From contig JAUHWP010000016.1 in the NCBI GenBank assembly GCA_030424645.1, positions 1 to 39,031 on the forward strand: DNA of 39,031 bases, given 5' to 3'. The notes under the pieces were generated by a model, which worked only from the letters and a program-made list of their open reading frames with translations, was not told the origin of the DNA and searched no databases. Every line of letters starts with the position of its first letter. Position 1 is the first letter of the stretch. This document shows, one piece after another, positions 1 through 7,153 of the stretch. This DNA is from Alphaproteobacteria bacterium (GTDB lineage Bacteria > Pseudomonadota > Alphaproteobacteria > Rhodobacterales > Rhodobacteraceae). A program made the translations under genes and the position numbers.

Positions 1-2
1 CC

Positions 3-74
3 GAGCTTACCCGGAACTATCACATCCCGATTTCAAACACCGGTGCGGGAACGCTGCTTCTGGAATGCGCATAG
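3..74 (+). CDS. Possible C-terminal tail of a protein that begins outside the window
   Basis: A plus-strand frame is open from the window edge to a TAG at 72-74. It gives 23 residues ending in a hydrophobic stretch (...GAGTLLLECA). The residues look protein-like and the codons end mostly in G or C. The next feature is a GC-rich hairpin, which would suit the end of a gene converging on the saccharopine dehydrogenase gene. The piece is too short to assign to a family, and an open frame of this length can arise by chance in GC-rich DNA. Confidence 0.3.
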   Translation, partial: ELTRNYHIPISNTGAGTLLLECA

Positions 75-109
75 TCGGTATTTCGATGCTTCGGCGATAA
101 TCTGGCGCT

Positions 110-129
110 GCCCCGGCTTTCGCCGGGGC
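110..129. terminator. Perfect GC-rich hairpin downstream of the saccharopine dehydrogenase gene
   Basis: An 8-bp perfect stem (GCCCCGGC / GCCGGGGC) closes a TTTC loop. It lies 45 bases past the stop codon of the minus-strand gene at 174-1313, and also past the possible plus-strand gene end at 74. No clear T-run follows on either strand, so it may block 3' exonucleases or act as an imperfect bidirectional terminator rather than a classical one. Confidence 0.4.
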
Positions 130-173
130 GTGCCTGCCATGCCGGATACGCCCCCGATACGACGATGCTGGTG

Positions 174-1313
174 CTACAGGTGATCGACCACTTCGACATG
201 TTGCGCCAGTTCTTTCACGTGCCCCATCCATGCCTCGATCATTTCGGGATCGGCCGATGCGGCGGACACACCTGCGGGGGCTGTGCCGTCGCGGATCATG
301 TCAACAGCCAGCGACACGGGGGTTGAAACCAGCCGGGCCATGGCGGTGCCGCGGTCGTCGCCCCATGCGTCCATCACATAGGTTTTGTGATAGACCGTTT
401 CGCCATCCTTTTCGGCCTTCAGTGCCACGCACATGATGACACGGTCCGGCTCTCCTTTGTCATAGGCATTGTCGCGCCAGAACTGGTCGGACATTTCTTT
501 CAGACGCGCGTCACCGGATGTGCCTTCCAGCGTTTCGACCTCGGCAAACACGTCTTTCCACGCCTCGGACCAGCCGTTCAGGCGCAGGGTGCCGCGCACG
601 AAGGTATCGACGTTCCATGCGGGGTCGAACCTGTAATCCTCCATGAAGGGGATCGAGTCGCGGTTCGGGTAGACCTCGAAACTTTCGGGCACGGGCAGGG
701 GGGCGTCATAGCTGCTGATCGCGTCCCACGGGCGGGCCACGTCCAGCGGTTTGCCGCCCTTGACCGAGCGCGAGGGCGAGCGGAGTGCTTTCAGCACCCC
801 AAGGGGCGACCAGCTGAATTTGTAGCGAAACGGGTTCGGGATCTTCGGCACACCACCGCAATAGCTGATGAAGCTGAGTGTGTTGTCGGTATCAAAGGCC
901 GCGCTGGCCTTGTAATCCGCCACCAGCCAGTGCGCCATCAGGTGGTCGATGCCGGGGTCCAGCCCGATCTCGTTCACACAGGCCAGACCTGCATCTCGGA
1001 AGTCCTCGTCCAGCGCGCGCATCTCGGGCGAGATATAGCTGGACGATACGAAATGCGCGCCTTTTTGCAGGCAGCGCTGTGCCAGCGGCACATGCAGGTC
1101 GCCGGGCAGCATCGACACCGCGATGTCGCCGGGGGCCAGCGCGTCTGTCACGGCGTCCAGATCGAAGGCGCGAATGTTGTCGGTCAGGTCGCCCACTGCC
1201 TCGCGCGCCTTATCAACGGTCCGGTTCCAGACCACCACGTTGCCACCGTTTTCGATCAGGCGGCGCAGGCCGGGGATGGCCGACAGGCCGGTGCCACACC
1301 AATGGATAGTCAT
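174..1313 (-). CDS. Saccharopine dehydrogenase family protein (LYS9-like, glutamate-forming type)
   Basis: This 379-residue protein resembles saccharopine dehydrogenases/reductases that oxidise saccharopine to glutamate and 2-aminoadipate semialdehyde. An N-terminal Rossmann-like nucleotide-binding segment is visible at residues 1-35 (IHWCGTGLSAIPGLRRLIE, then VVVWNRT), and a family-typical stretch (NEIGLDPGIDHLMAHW) lies near residues 115-130. The ATG at 1313 has AAGGAG about 8 bases upstream. It is the last gene of a minus-strand operon that also holds a LYS1-type saccharopine dehydrogenase, so a two-step conversion between lysine and aminoadipate semialdehyde is likely, probably for lysine catabolism. 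Carboxynorspermidine dehydrogenases belong to the same superfamily and are the main alternative. The family is clear; the exact reaction is inferred from the neighbour. Confidence 0.75.
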   Translation of the reverse strand: MTIHWCGTGLSAIPGLRRLIENGGNVVVWNRTVDKAREAVGDLTDNIRAFDLDAVTDALAPGDIAVSMLPGDLHVPLAQRCLQKGAHFVSSSYISPEMRALDEDFRDAGLACVNEIGLDPGIDHLMAHWLVADYKASAAFDTDNTLSFISYCGGVPKIPNPFRYKFSWSPLGVLKALRSPSRSVKGGKPLDVARPWDAISSYDAPLPVPESFEVYPNRDSIPFMEDYRFDPAWNVDTFVRGTLRLNGWSEAWKDVFAEVETLEGTSGDARLKEMSDQFWRDNAYDKGEPDRVIMCVALKAEKDGETVYHKTYVMDAWGDDRGTAMARLVSTPVSLAVDMIRDGTAPAGVSAASADPEMIEAWMGHVKELAQHVEVVDHL

Positions 1314-1325
1314 AACGAAGCTCCT

Positions 1326-1574
1326 TCAGCCGAATTTCAGTTTTGCCGTGATGATCAGACCGACCATCACAAGGGCGATTGCGTTGGCGATGACCATCGG
1401 CCATGCCTCAAGCATCAGGCCATAGATCAGCCACAGGGCGATGGAGGCAAAGACCATCACGTTCGTTGGCAAGGACAGGTCTGCCGTGTGACGCGTGCGC
1501 CAGGCCCGAAGGGTTTGTGGTAACCAGCAAATCGTGCTGATCACGCCTGCGGTGCTTCCGATCAGGGTTTCCAC
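1326..1574 (-). CDS. SemiSWEET-like small membrane transporter (PQ-loop/MtN3 family)
   Basis: This 82-residue protein has three predicted membrane helices: residues 5-20, 35-55 and 58-78. The first helix contains a PQ-loop-type pattern (STICWLPQTLRAW, followed by RHTADLSLP), as in bacterial SemiSWEET proteins, which dimerise to move sugars through the membrane. The start is GTG at 1574, one base after the stop codon of the upstream LYS1-like gene, with AAGGA in that gene's end as ribosome binding site. Its place between two saccharopine dehydrogenase genes is unexpected for a sugar transporter. A role in moving an amino acid or related metabolite is possible but unproven. Confidence 0.8.
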   Translation of the reverse strand: METLIGSTAGVISTICWLPQTLRAWRTRHTADLSLPTNVMVFASIALWLIYGLMLEAWPMVIANAIALVMVGLIITAKLKFG

Positions 1575-1575
1575 G

Positions 1576-2631
1576 TCAGATATCCTTCATATGGGTCTTG
1601 AACGTCGCCTCGGCGCGCGCCCAGACGCCGGAAGACAGGTCATCAAGCGTCAGAAGCGAGGGCAGAAGCTGGCCAGCATAGTCGATCGAGCTTTCCAGAG
1701 GCAGCATCGACGGCAGGTTGTCGATGGCCATCACGTCCAGAGGCGGGTTTTCAGCCACGCGCAAGGCGGGGGCGTCCCAACTGGTGGCCTTGTCATAGAC
1801 CGGCACCGGGTTGTAATCGCTGTCCGGGTCACAGGCGACATCGCCAATGGCGGTCAGCTTGCGGCTGGTGGTCAGCGCCTCGCGCGGCACGAACACCGGG
1901 GTTTGCGGCCCGGCGAGGATGCAGTTGATGAACAGGTCGTGGTCAAGGATTTCGGGAAACGGGCCGCCGCTTGCGGTTTCGGCCATGTCCCATTTGGTGA
2001 CGCGAACGCCCATCGCCTCCATCAAATCCGAAGCACCCGTGCCGACCCGGCCAAGGGCGCCGATCACGATGGCGTCGGGGCGTGGGGCGTTCGTGGCGTC
2101 AAGCTCGGCGCGCAGGTCGTCCATCATGGCGTCCTTGTTCCGGTAGGCCCCGACCGGGCCGCACAGCTTGCCATGCTGTTGCGCCGCCCACGCTTTCAAC
2201 GTGACCGCCGCCCCGGCAAACCCGGCCCAATAACCGAACGCAGCGACACGCCGCCCGGCCTCGTCCACCAGATATTCCAGATCATAGAGCGTGCCACCCC
2301 CGGCCTTGAACCGCCTGAGCAATGCGCGGCCGGAATGCTGGCCCTTGAACGCGTGGCCGAACATGATGTGGCGGTGCGGCAGGGGGCTGCCATCCTCGGG
2401 CAGCTCCTTCAGGCCGAAAATGATCGCGTCCTTCGGTGCGCCGGGCCAGCTGTTTTCCGGGGCAATCTCGCAGCCCGCCTGCGCGTAGCCATCAATGCCG
2501 ATGGCGCGCACGCTGCTGTCTTCGACCGTGACGCGCAGGCCGGCGTCCATCAGCGACTTCGCACCATCGGGGGTTAGCCCCACGCGGTCTTCGTTGGCAC
2601 GTTGTTCGGCCCGAACCCAAAGATGTGTCAT
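1576..2631 (-). CDS. Saccharopine dehydrogenase (NAD+, L-lysine-forming type), LYS1-like
   Basis: This 351-residue protein matches the alanine dehydrogenase/saccharopine dehydrogenase fold of LYS1. It starts with the typical LWVRAEQRANEDRVGLTPDGAKSL segment (family pattern of R-x-E-x(5)-R-x(2)-L-T-P). It has the FGHAFKGQ lysine/saccharopine-site stretch near residues 91-98, LYDLEYLVDEAGRRVAAFGYWAG near 115-140, and a nucleotide-binding GALGRVG near 190-197. LYS1 enzymes interconvert saccharopine with lysine and 2-oxoglutarate using NAD(H). The ATG at 2631 follows AAGGAGAT. With the gene at 174-1313 it makes a two-enzyme saccharopine pathway. In bacteria of this group that pathway is mostly linked to lysine breakdown and osmotic stress rather than lysine synthesis; that direction is inference. 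Confidence 0.85.
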   Translation of the reverse strand: MTHLWVRAEQRANEDRVGLTPDGAKSLMDAGLRVTVEDSSVRAIGIDGYAQAGCEIAPENSWPGAPKDAIIFGLKELPEDGSPLPHRHIMFGHAFKGQHSGRALLRRFKAGGGTLYDLEYLVDEAGRRVAAFGYWAGFAGAAVTLKAWAAQQHGKLCGPVGAYRNKDAMMDDLRAELDATNAPRPDAIVIGALGRVGTGASDLMEAMGVRVTKWDMAETASGGPFPEILDHDLFINCILAGPQTPVFVPREALTTSRKLTAIGDVACDPDSDYNPVPVYDKATSWDAPALRVAENPPLDVMAIDNLPSMLPLESSIDYAGQLLPSLLTLDDLSSGVWARAEATFKTHMKDI

Positions 2632-2642
2632 GGCGGATCTCC

Positions 2643-3293
2643 TTAGAAATGCGTTTGCGCGTGATGACGATCTGGCATTTCCAGATGCGGGACGGCGTTG
2701 AACTGGATCAGGCTCAACCCGGCCGGGGTCAGCCGCAAACGATGCACCGAGCTGTTCATGATGGGCAGGATGGTGCGCGTGAATGCCCCGATTTCAAGCC
2801 CCATCACCACGCGGGTTGCCATGCCGATGAAGCCGCCCGAGGTAAAGATGATCGCATCTTCGCCCCGTTCGGCGATGTCGTGGATCACCTCGCCCACGCG
2901 GGTTTGAAAGTCGTGGAAGGTTTCGGGCGGGTCTTCGATCGTGCCTTCCTGCCACGCCGAGAATGTCAGCGGCAGGTGATCGACGAAATCCTCGTGGGTG
3001 CGTGGATGAGGAATGCCGAACTGGGCGTGCATCCGTTCGGACAGGTCGAAATAGCGCACCTCGTCCAGCCGGGCGTCGGCGGTGAATTTATCGGCGCCCC
3101 ATTCCTGCGCGGTCTGCTGGTGGCGGGTCAGCGTGCCGGTATATATCTTGGTATAGCGCTGGCCCGTATCACGCATGTATTCCCCAAGCCAGCGCGACTG
3201 CTGCCGACCCAGATCGGACAGTCGGTCATAGTCGGCTTCGTCCGTCGCCGTGTTGTTGGCCTGCCCGTGTCGGATCAGCGTGATTGTGGTCAT
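2643..3293 (-). CDS. Histidine phosphatase family protein (phosphoglycerate mutase-like)
   Basis: This 216-residue protein carries the family signature at its start (TLIRHGQAN), where the histidine is the phospho-accepting residue. It has a second catalytic region (TSGGFIG near residues 150-156) in place of the more usual GH motif. Arginines and a glutamine-rich segment (SRWLGEYMRDTG) follow the histidine phosphatase pattern. I chose ATG 3293 because AAAGGA lies at the right distance and the catalytic motif begins five residues in; an upstream ATG at 3356 would add 21 residues and run through a palindromic operator. The gene ends 11 bases before the saccharopine dehydrogenase gene, so it is probably the first gene of that operon. 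The substrate is unknown. Confidence 0.85.
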   Translation of the reverse strand: MTTITLIRHGQANNTATDEADYDRLSDLGRQQSRWLGEYMRDTGQRYTKIYTGTLTRHQQTAQEWGADKFTADARLDEVRYFDLSERMHAQFGIPHPRTHEDFVDHLPLTFSAWQEGTIEDPPETFHDFQTRVGEVIHDIAERGEDAIIFTSGGFIGMATRVVMGLEIGAFTRTILPIMNSSVHRLRLTPAGLSLIQFNAVPHLEMPDRHHAQTHF

Positions 3294-3320
3294 GAGGATT
3301 CCTTTCCGCCTATTGCTAGT

Positions 3321-3336
3321 GAATTGGATCCAATTC
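3321..3336. promoter_or_regulatory. Perfect 16-bp palindrome, GntR/VanR-type operator candidate
   Basis: GAATTGGATCCAATTC reads identically on both strands. It lies between the divergent histidine phosphatase/saccharopine operon (28 bases upstream of its start codon) and the formate dehydrogenase gene (about 100 bases upstream). The inner 12 bases, ATTGGATCCAAT, equal the operator half of the Caulobacter VanR (GntR family) system as I recall it. Its position suggests repressor control of the leftward operon, the rightward gene, or both. No regulator gene is nearby. Confidence 0.6.
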
Positions 3337-3385
3337 GAAAAGGGGGACTGGCGCAAAATCGGTGCGGGGTGTCGGGATTGGAAGA

Positions 3386-3414
3386 CTGACGCGCGGCGAC
3401 ACGTGGTCTATACT
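3386..3414 (+). promoter_or_regulatory. Candidate sigma-70 promoter of the formate dehydrogenase gene
   Basis: A -35-like CTGACG (3386-3391) and a -10-like TATACT (3409-3414) are separated by 17 bases. Transcription would start near 3421, giving a leader of about 18 bases that contains the GGAGG ribosome binding site at 3429-3433. The prediction rests on sequence match only. Confidence 0.4.
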
Positions 3415-3438
3415 GACGGCGAGAAGACGGAGGTTTCC

Positions 3439-6189
3439 ATGAGCGACGGCATCAAGTTCACGTTGGATGGCCAGGACGTGGTGGCGCAAGACGGCGAAAG
3501 CATCTGGGAGGTGGCCAAGCGCCAAGGCACCCTGATTCCGCATCTGTGCCACAAGGACGTGCCGAACCTGCGGTCCGATGGCAATTGCCGCGCCTGCGTG
3601 GTCGAGATCGAAGGCGAGCGCGTGTTGGCGGCCTCGTGCATCCGGCAACCGACCGAAGGGATGGTCGTCACCACCGACAATGCGCGCGCCAAAACTGCCC
3701 GCAAGATGGTGGTCGAGCTTTTGATGGCCGACCAGCCCGAACAGGCGCATGACGCGTCGTCGCATTTTCTGGACATGGCCGAACTGACCGGTGTCGAAAC
3801 CAGCCGGTTCCCGAAACTTGAAGCCGGGCGCATTCCGCTTCTGGATGACAGCCACGTGGCGATGAGCGTCAATCTGGACGCCTGTATCCAGTGCAACCTG
3901 TGCGTTCGCGCCTGCCGCGAAGTGCAGGTGAATGACGTGATCGGCATGGCGGGGCGGGGGCATGACAGCTATCCGGTCTTTGATATCGCCGACCCGATGG
4001 GCGCGTCGACCTGTGTGGCCTGCGGTGAATGCGTTCAGGCCTGCCCGACCGGCGCGCTGATGCCCGCGAAGGTCACGGATACCGAGGATTATGACCGTGA
4101 GGTCGAAAGCATCTGCCCGTTCTGCGGCGTGGGCTGTCAGGTCAGCCTGCGCGTGAAGGATGAAAAGGTCGTCTATGTTGAGGGTATCAATGGACCTGCG
4201 AACGAGGGTCGCCTGTGCGTCAAGGGCCGGTTCGGGTTTGACTATATCAACCACGCCCACCGCCTGACCAAACCACTGATCCGCAAGGAGGGCGCGCCCA
4301 AGGGGCTGAACGTCGATCCCGCCAATCCATTGACCCATTTCCGCGAGGCATCATGGGACGAGGCGCTGGACGCGGCCGCCAACGGGCTGAAACGCCTGCG
4401 CGATGAACACGGCGGCGAGGCGGTCGCCGGGTTCGGGTCTGCCAAATGCACGAATGAAGAAGCCTATCTGTTCCAGAAGCTGATCCGTCAGGGGTTTTCG
4501 CACAACAACGTGGATCACTGCACACGGCTGTGCCATGCTTCGTCGGTCTCGGCGCTGTTGGAGAATGTCGGGTCGGGGGCTGTGACTGCCACGTTCAACG
4601 AGATCGAGAATGCAGATGTTGCGATTGTCATCGGCTCGAACCCGATTGAAAACCACCCCGTCGCGGCGACCTATTTCAAGCAGTTCACCAAGCGTGGCGG
4701 AAAGCTGATCGTGATGGACCCGCGCGGCACGTCGCTCAGCCGGTTCGCAACGCATATGTTGCAGTTCAAGCCGGGCGGCGATGTGTCGATGCTGAACGCG
4801 ATCATGCATGTGATCGCCGAGGAAGGGCTGACCGACGACGCCTATATCGCCCAGCATACCGAGAATTGGGAGGCGATGCGCGAGCATCTGAAGGCATTCA
4901 CGCCCGAGGATATGGCCGGGGTCTGTGGCATCCCCGCGGATGACCTGCGGGCGGCGGCGCGCACCTTTGCCAATGGCAAGGCCGGGATGATCTTCTGGGG
5001 CATGGGCGTCAGCCAGCACGTGCACGGGACGGATAATTCGCGTTGCCTGATCGCGCTGGCGCTGATGACGGGAAATGTGGGACGTCCGGGCACGGGGCTG
5101 CACCCGCTGCGCGGCCAGAACAACGTGCAGGGTGCATCGGATGCCGGTCTGATCCCGATGTTCCTGCCGGATTACAAATCGGTGAAAGACCCGGCTGTCC
5201 TGGCCGAATTCAACGCGGTCTGGGGCACCGACAACCTGTCCGACAAACCCGGTCTGACGGTGGTCGAGATCATGGACGCCGTGCATGATGGCCACATCAA
5301 AGGCATGTATATTCTGGGCGAAAACCCCGCCATGTCCGACCCCGATGTAACCCATGTGCGCGAAGCGTTGGAGCGGATGGAGTTTCTGGTCAGTCAGGAC
5401 ATCTTCCTGACTGAAACCGCCAGCTATGCCGATGTGGTTCTGCCCGCCGCCGCTTTTGCCGAGAAAACCGGCACCGTGTCGAACACCAACCGGCAGGTCC
5501 AGATGGGCCGCCCTGCGGTGGCCCCGCCGGGTGAGGCGCAAGAAGACTGGTGGATCACGATCGAGCTGGCCAAACGTCTTGGGCTGGGTTGGACCTATAC
5601 GCATCCCGGCGAGGTTTTTGCCGAGATGGGTCGCCTGATGCCTTCCCTCAACAACATCACGTGGGACCGGCTTGAGGTGCAGAATGCCGTCACCTATCCG
5701 TCGCTGTCGCCCGAGGATCCGGGGCAGGCGGTTGTGTTTGGCGATGGGTTCCCCCGCGCAGGTAAACGCGCACGTTTCGCGCCTGCCGCGATCCTGCCCC
5801 CCGCCGAACTGCCGGATACCGAGTATCCGATGGTCCTGACCACCGGGCGCCAGCTGGAACACTGGCACACCGGGTCGATGACCCGTCGCGCCACTGTTCT
5901 GGACGCAATCGAACCCGAGGCAAACTGCTCGATGAACCCGAAAACCCTGCGGGAGATGGGTGTCGAGGCGGGCGATACGATCCGCCTGACCACGCGTCGC
6001 GGCACGATTGATGTGATGGTGCGCGCCGATTATGGCGTGGCGGAAAACATGGTGTTCCTGCCATTCGCCTATGTCGAGGCGGCGGCCAACACGCTGACCA
6101 ACCCGGCATTGGACCCCTATGGAAAGATTGCCGAGATGAAATTTGCGGCAGTCAGGGTTGAGAAAACCAACAGCATCGCAGCGCAGTAG
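3439..6189 (+). CDS. Formate dehydrogenase alpha (catalytic) subunit, molybdenum-dependent, cysteine type
   Basis: This 916-residue protein oxidises formate to CO2 at a molybdopterin (bis-MGD) site. Domains in order: a [2Fe-2S] ferredoxin-like domain (Cys37, 50, 53, 67); two [4Fe-4S] motifs (Cys149/152/155/159 and Cys192/195/198/202); the molybdopterin-domain [4Fe-4S] motif (Cys226/229/233/260); then the large molybdopterin and dinucleotide-binding domains. Alignment from memory with E. coli FdhF places the metal ligand at Cys365 (where FdhF has selenocysteine), followed by His366. The ATG at 3439 follows GGAGG; an open frame extends upstream to 3250 but lacks family sequence. The segment after the [2Fe-2S] domain (residues 90-125) has no cysteines, so the extra His-Cys3 cluster of NuoG/FdsA-type subunits is missing. 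No diaphorase subunits (FdsB/FdsG) or FdhD lie nearby, so the electron acceptor is unknown. Confidence 0.9.
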   Translation: MSDGIKFTLDGQDVVAQDGESIWEVAKRQGTLIPHLCHKDVPNLRSDGNCRACVVEIEGERVLAASCIRQPTEGMVVTTDNARAKTARKMVVELLMADQPEQAHDASSHFLDMAELTGVETSRFPKLEAGRIPLLDDSHVAMSVNLDACIQCNLCVRACREVQVNDVIGMAGRGHDSYPVFDIADPMGASTCVACGECVQACPTGALMPAKVTDTEDYDREVESICPFCGVGCQVSLRVKDEKVVYVEGINGPANEGRLCVKGRFGFDYINHAHRLTKPLIRKEGAPKGLNVDPANPLTHFREASWDEALDAAANGLKRLRDEHGGEAVAGFGSAKCTNEEAYLFQKLIRQGFSHNNVDHCTRLCHASSVSALLENVGSGAVTATFNEIENADVAIVIGSNPIENHPVAATYFKQFTKRGGKLIVMDPRGTSLSRFATHMLQFKPGGDVSMLNAIMHVIAEEGLTDDAYIAQHTENWEAMREHLKAFTPEDMAGVCGIPADDLRAAARTFANGKAGMIFWGMGVSQHVHGTDNSRCLIALALMTGNVGRPGTGLHPLRGQNNVQGASDAGLIPMFLPDYKSVKDPAVLAEFNAVWGTDNLSDKPGLTVVEIMDAVHDGHIKGMYILGENPAMSDPDVTHVREALERMEFLVSQDIFLTETASYADVVLPAAAFAEKTGTVSNTNRQVQMGRPAVAPPGEAQEDWWITIELAKRLGLGWTYTHPGEVFAEMGRLMPSLNNITWDRLEVQNAVTYPSLSPEDPGQAVVFGDGFPRAGKRARFAPAAILPPAELPDTEYPMVLTTGRQLEHWHTGSMTRRATVLDAIEPEANCSMNPKTLREMGVEAGDTIRLTTRRGTIDVMVRADYGVAENMVFLPFAYVEAAANTLTNPALDPYGKIAEMKFAAVRVEKTNSIAAQ

Positions 6190-6303
6190 CCACAAGACAT
6201 GCGGCTTCCAAGCGACTGGGGTTCGACGCTCGGTTGCTTTGTATCAAAGAAGCCTGTCGGCGTGGGTGTTAAACCTACCTTGACTGAAAATTCGAGGTGG
6301 GCC

Positions 6304-7119
6304 GTGAAATTCGTCGTTCTTATCACAATGGGCGTGGTTGTCGGGGCCATCCTTTACCTGATGCTTTCTGCGCAGCGCTTCTCGGCAGAGATCAACAGGC
6401 AGATCGGCAAGCTTTCGGATGCCCCGGTATCCAAGCCCAGACCCGAAGGTGATTTGCCAGAGATCTTGCGCGCCTTTGCCCTTAGGGGTCACGCGGGTGA
6501 AAACGGTTTCCCGCGTGTTGTGGAGTTCACACAGGAACTGGAACTGCGCCAAGGTGAAAAGTGGACTGCAATGACCGCGCGCCAATACATCGCGATCAAT
6601 AATCCGGGCTTTGTCTGGGTGGCCGAAGGATCGGGATGGCCTTTGCCCATGGTGCGCGTTTTGGACCGCTTCGTCGAAGGTGAAGGGCTGCTAGAGGCGC
6701 GATTGCTTGGTGCCGTGCGCGTCGCCAGGTTTAAGGGCGCCGATGCCGACCTGGGCGAGGCGATGCGCTATGTCGCCGAGCTTCCCTGGGCACCCGATGC
6801 GATACTGCTCAACCGTTCTGTTTCGTGGCGTGAGGTGGACACGCATGTTATGGAAGCCAAACTGCCTTTGTCAGAAGGGGCAGCGGTTGTGCAACTTATC
6901 TTTGACGACGCGGGCGATGTGGTCGAGATATATTCCGACAAGCGCCCTGACACATCGACCGGGGAAACCGTGTTGCGCGAATGGCGCGGGATTTTCGGCG
7001 CATATGCTGATATTGGTGGCCGTCGTGTTCCGACCGAAGCCGAGGTCGGCTATCTCGTCGATGGGAATTATGTTCCTTACTTCCGCGGGCGGGTAACATC
7101 ATATCAAACAAGGATGTAA
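6304..7119 (+). CDS. DUF6544 family protein with N-terminal membrane anchor
   Basis: This is a protein of about 271 residues with one N-terminal hydrophobic helix (residues 2-20, FVVLITMGVVVGAILYLML) and a soluble domain. The soluble domain contains patterns I associate with DUF6544: a GEKWTAMTARQYI segment, NNPGFVWVA, the MRYVAELPWAPDAIL core near residues 155-170, and a C-terminal DGNYVPYFRGRVTSYQ. I chose GTG 6304 because GAGGTGG lies just upstream and the membrane helix begins there; an in-frame ATG at 6199 would add 35 polar residues. The function of the family is not known to me. It follows formate dehydrogenase after 114 bases, so co-transcription is possible, and it converges on the sulfatase gene. 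Confidence 0.65.
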   Translation: MKFVVLITMGVVVGAILYLMLSAQRFSAEINRQIGKLSDAPVSKPRPEGDLPEILRAFALRGHAGENGFPRVVEFTQELELRQGEKWTAMTARQYIAINNPGFVWVAEGSGWPLPMVRVLDRFVEGEGLLEARLLGAVRVARFKGADADLGEAMRYVAELPWAPDAILLNRSVSWREVDTHVMEAKLPLSEGAAVVQLIFDDAGDVVEIYSDKRPDTSTGETVLREWRGIFGAYADIGGRRVPTEAEVGYLVDGNYVPYFRGRVTSYQTRM

Positions 7120-7153
7120 CACGTCGGCGGGGTCTTTCAGACCGTGGCGCCGT

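Noticed and set aside
2643-3356. Upstream ATG at 3356 for the histidine phosphatase
   Set aside because: It would add 21 residues across the 16-bp palindrome, while ATG 3293 has a good ribosome binding site and the catalytic motif starts right after it.
4351-6195. A 614-codon open frame on the minus strand opposite formate dehydrogenase
   Set aside because: It mirrors the plus-strand gene, has low-complexity His/Arg/Gly-rich sequence and no family motifs. Long antisense frames are common in GC-rich coding DNA.
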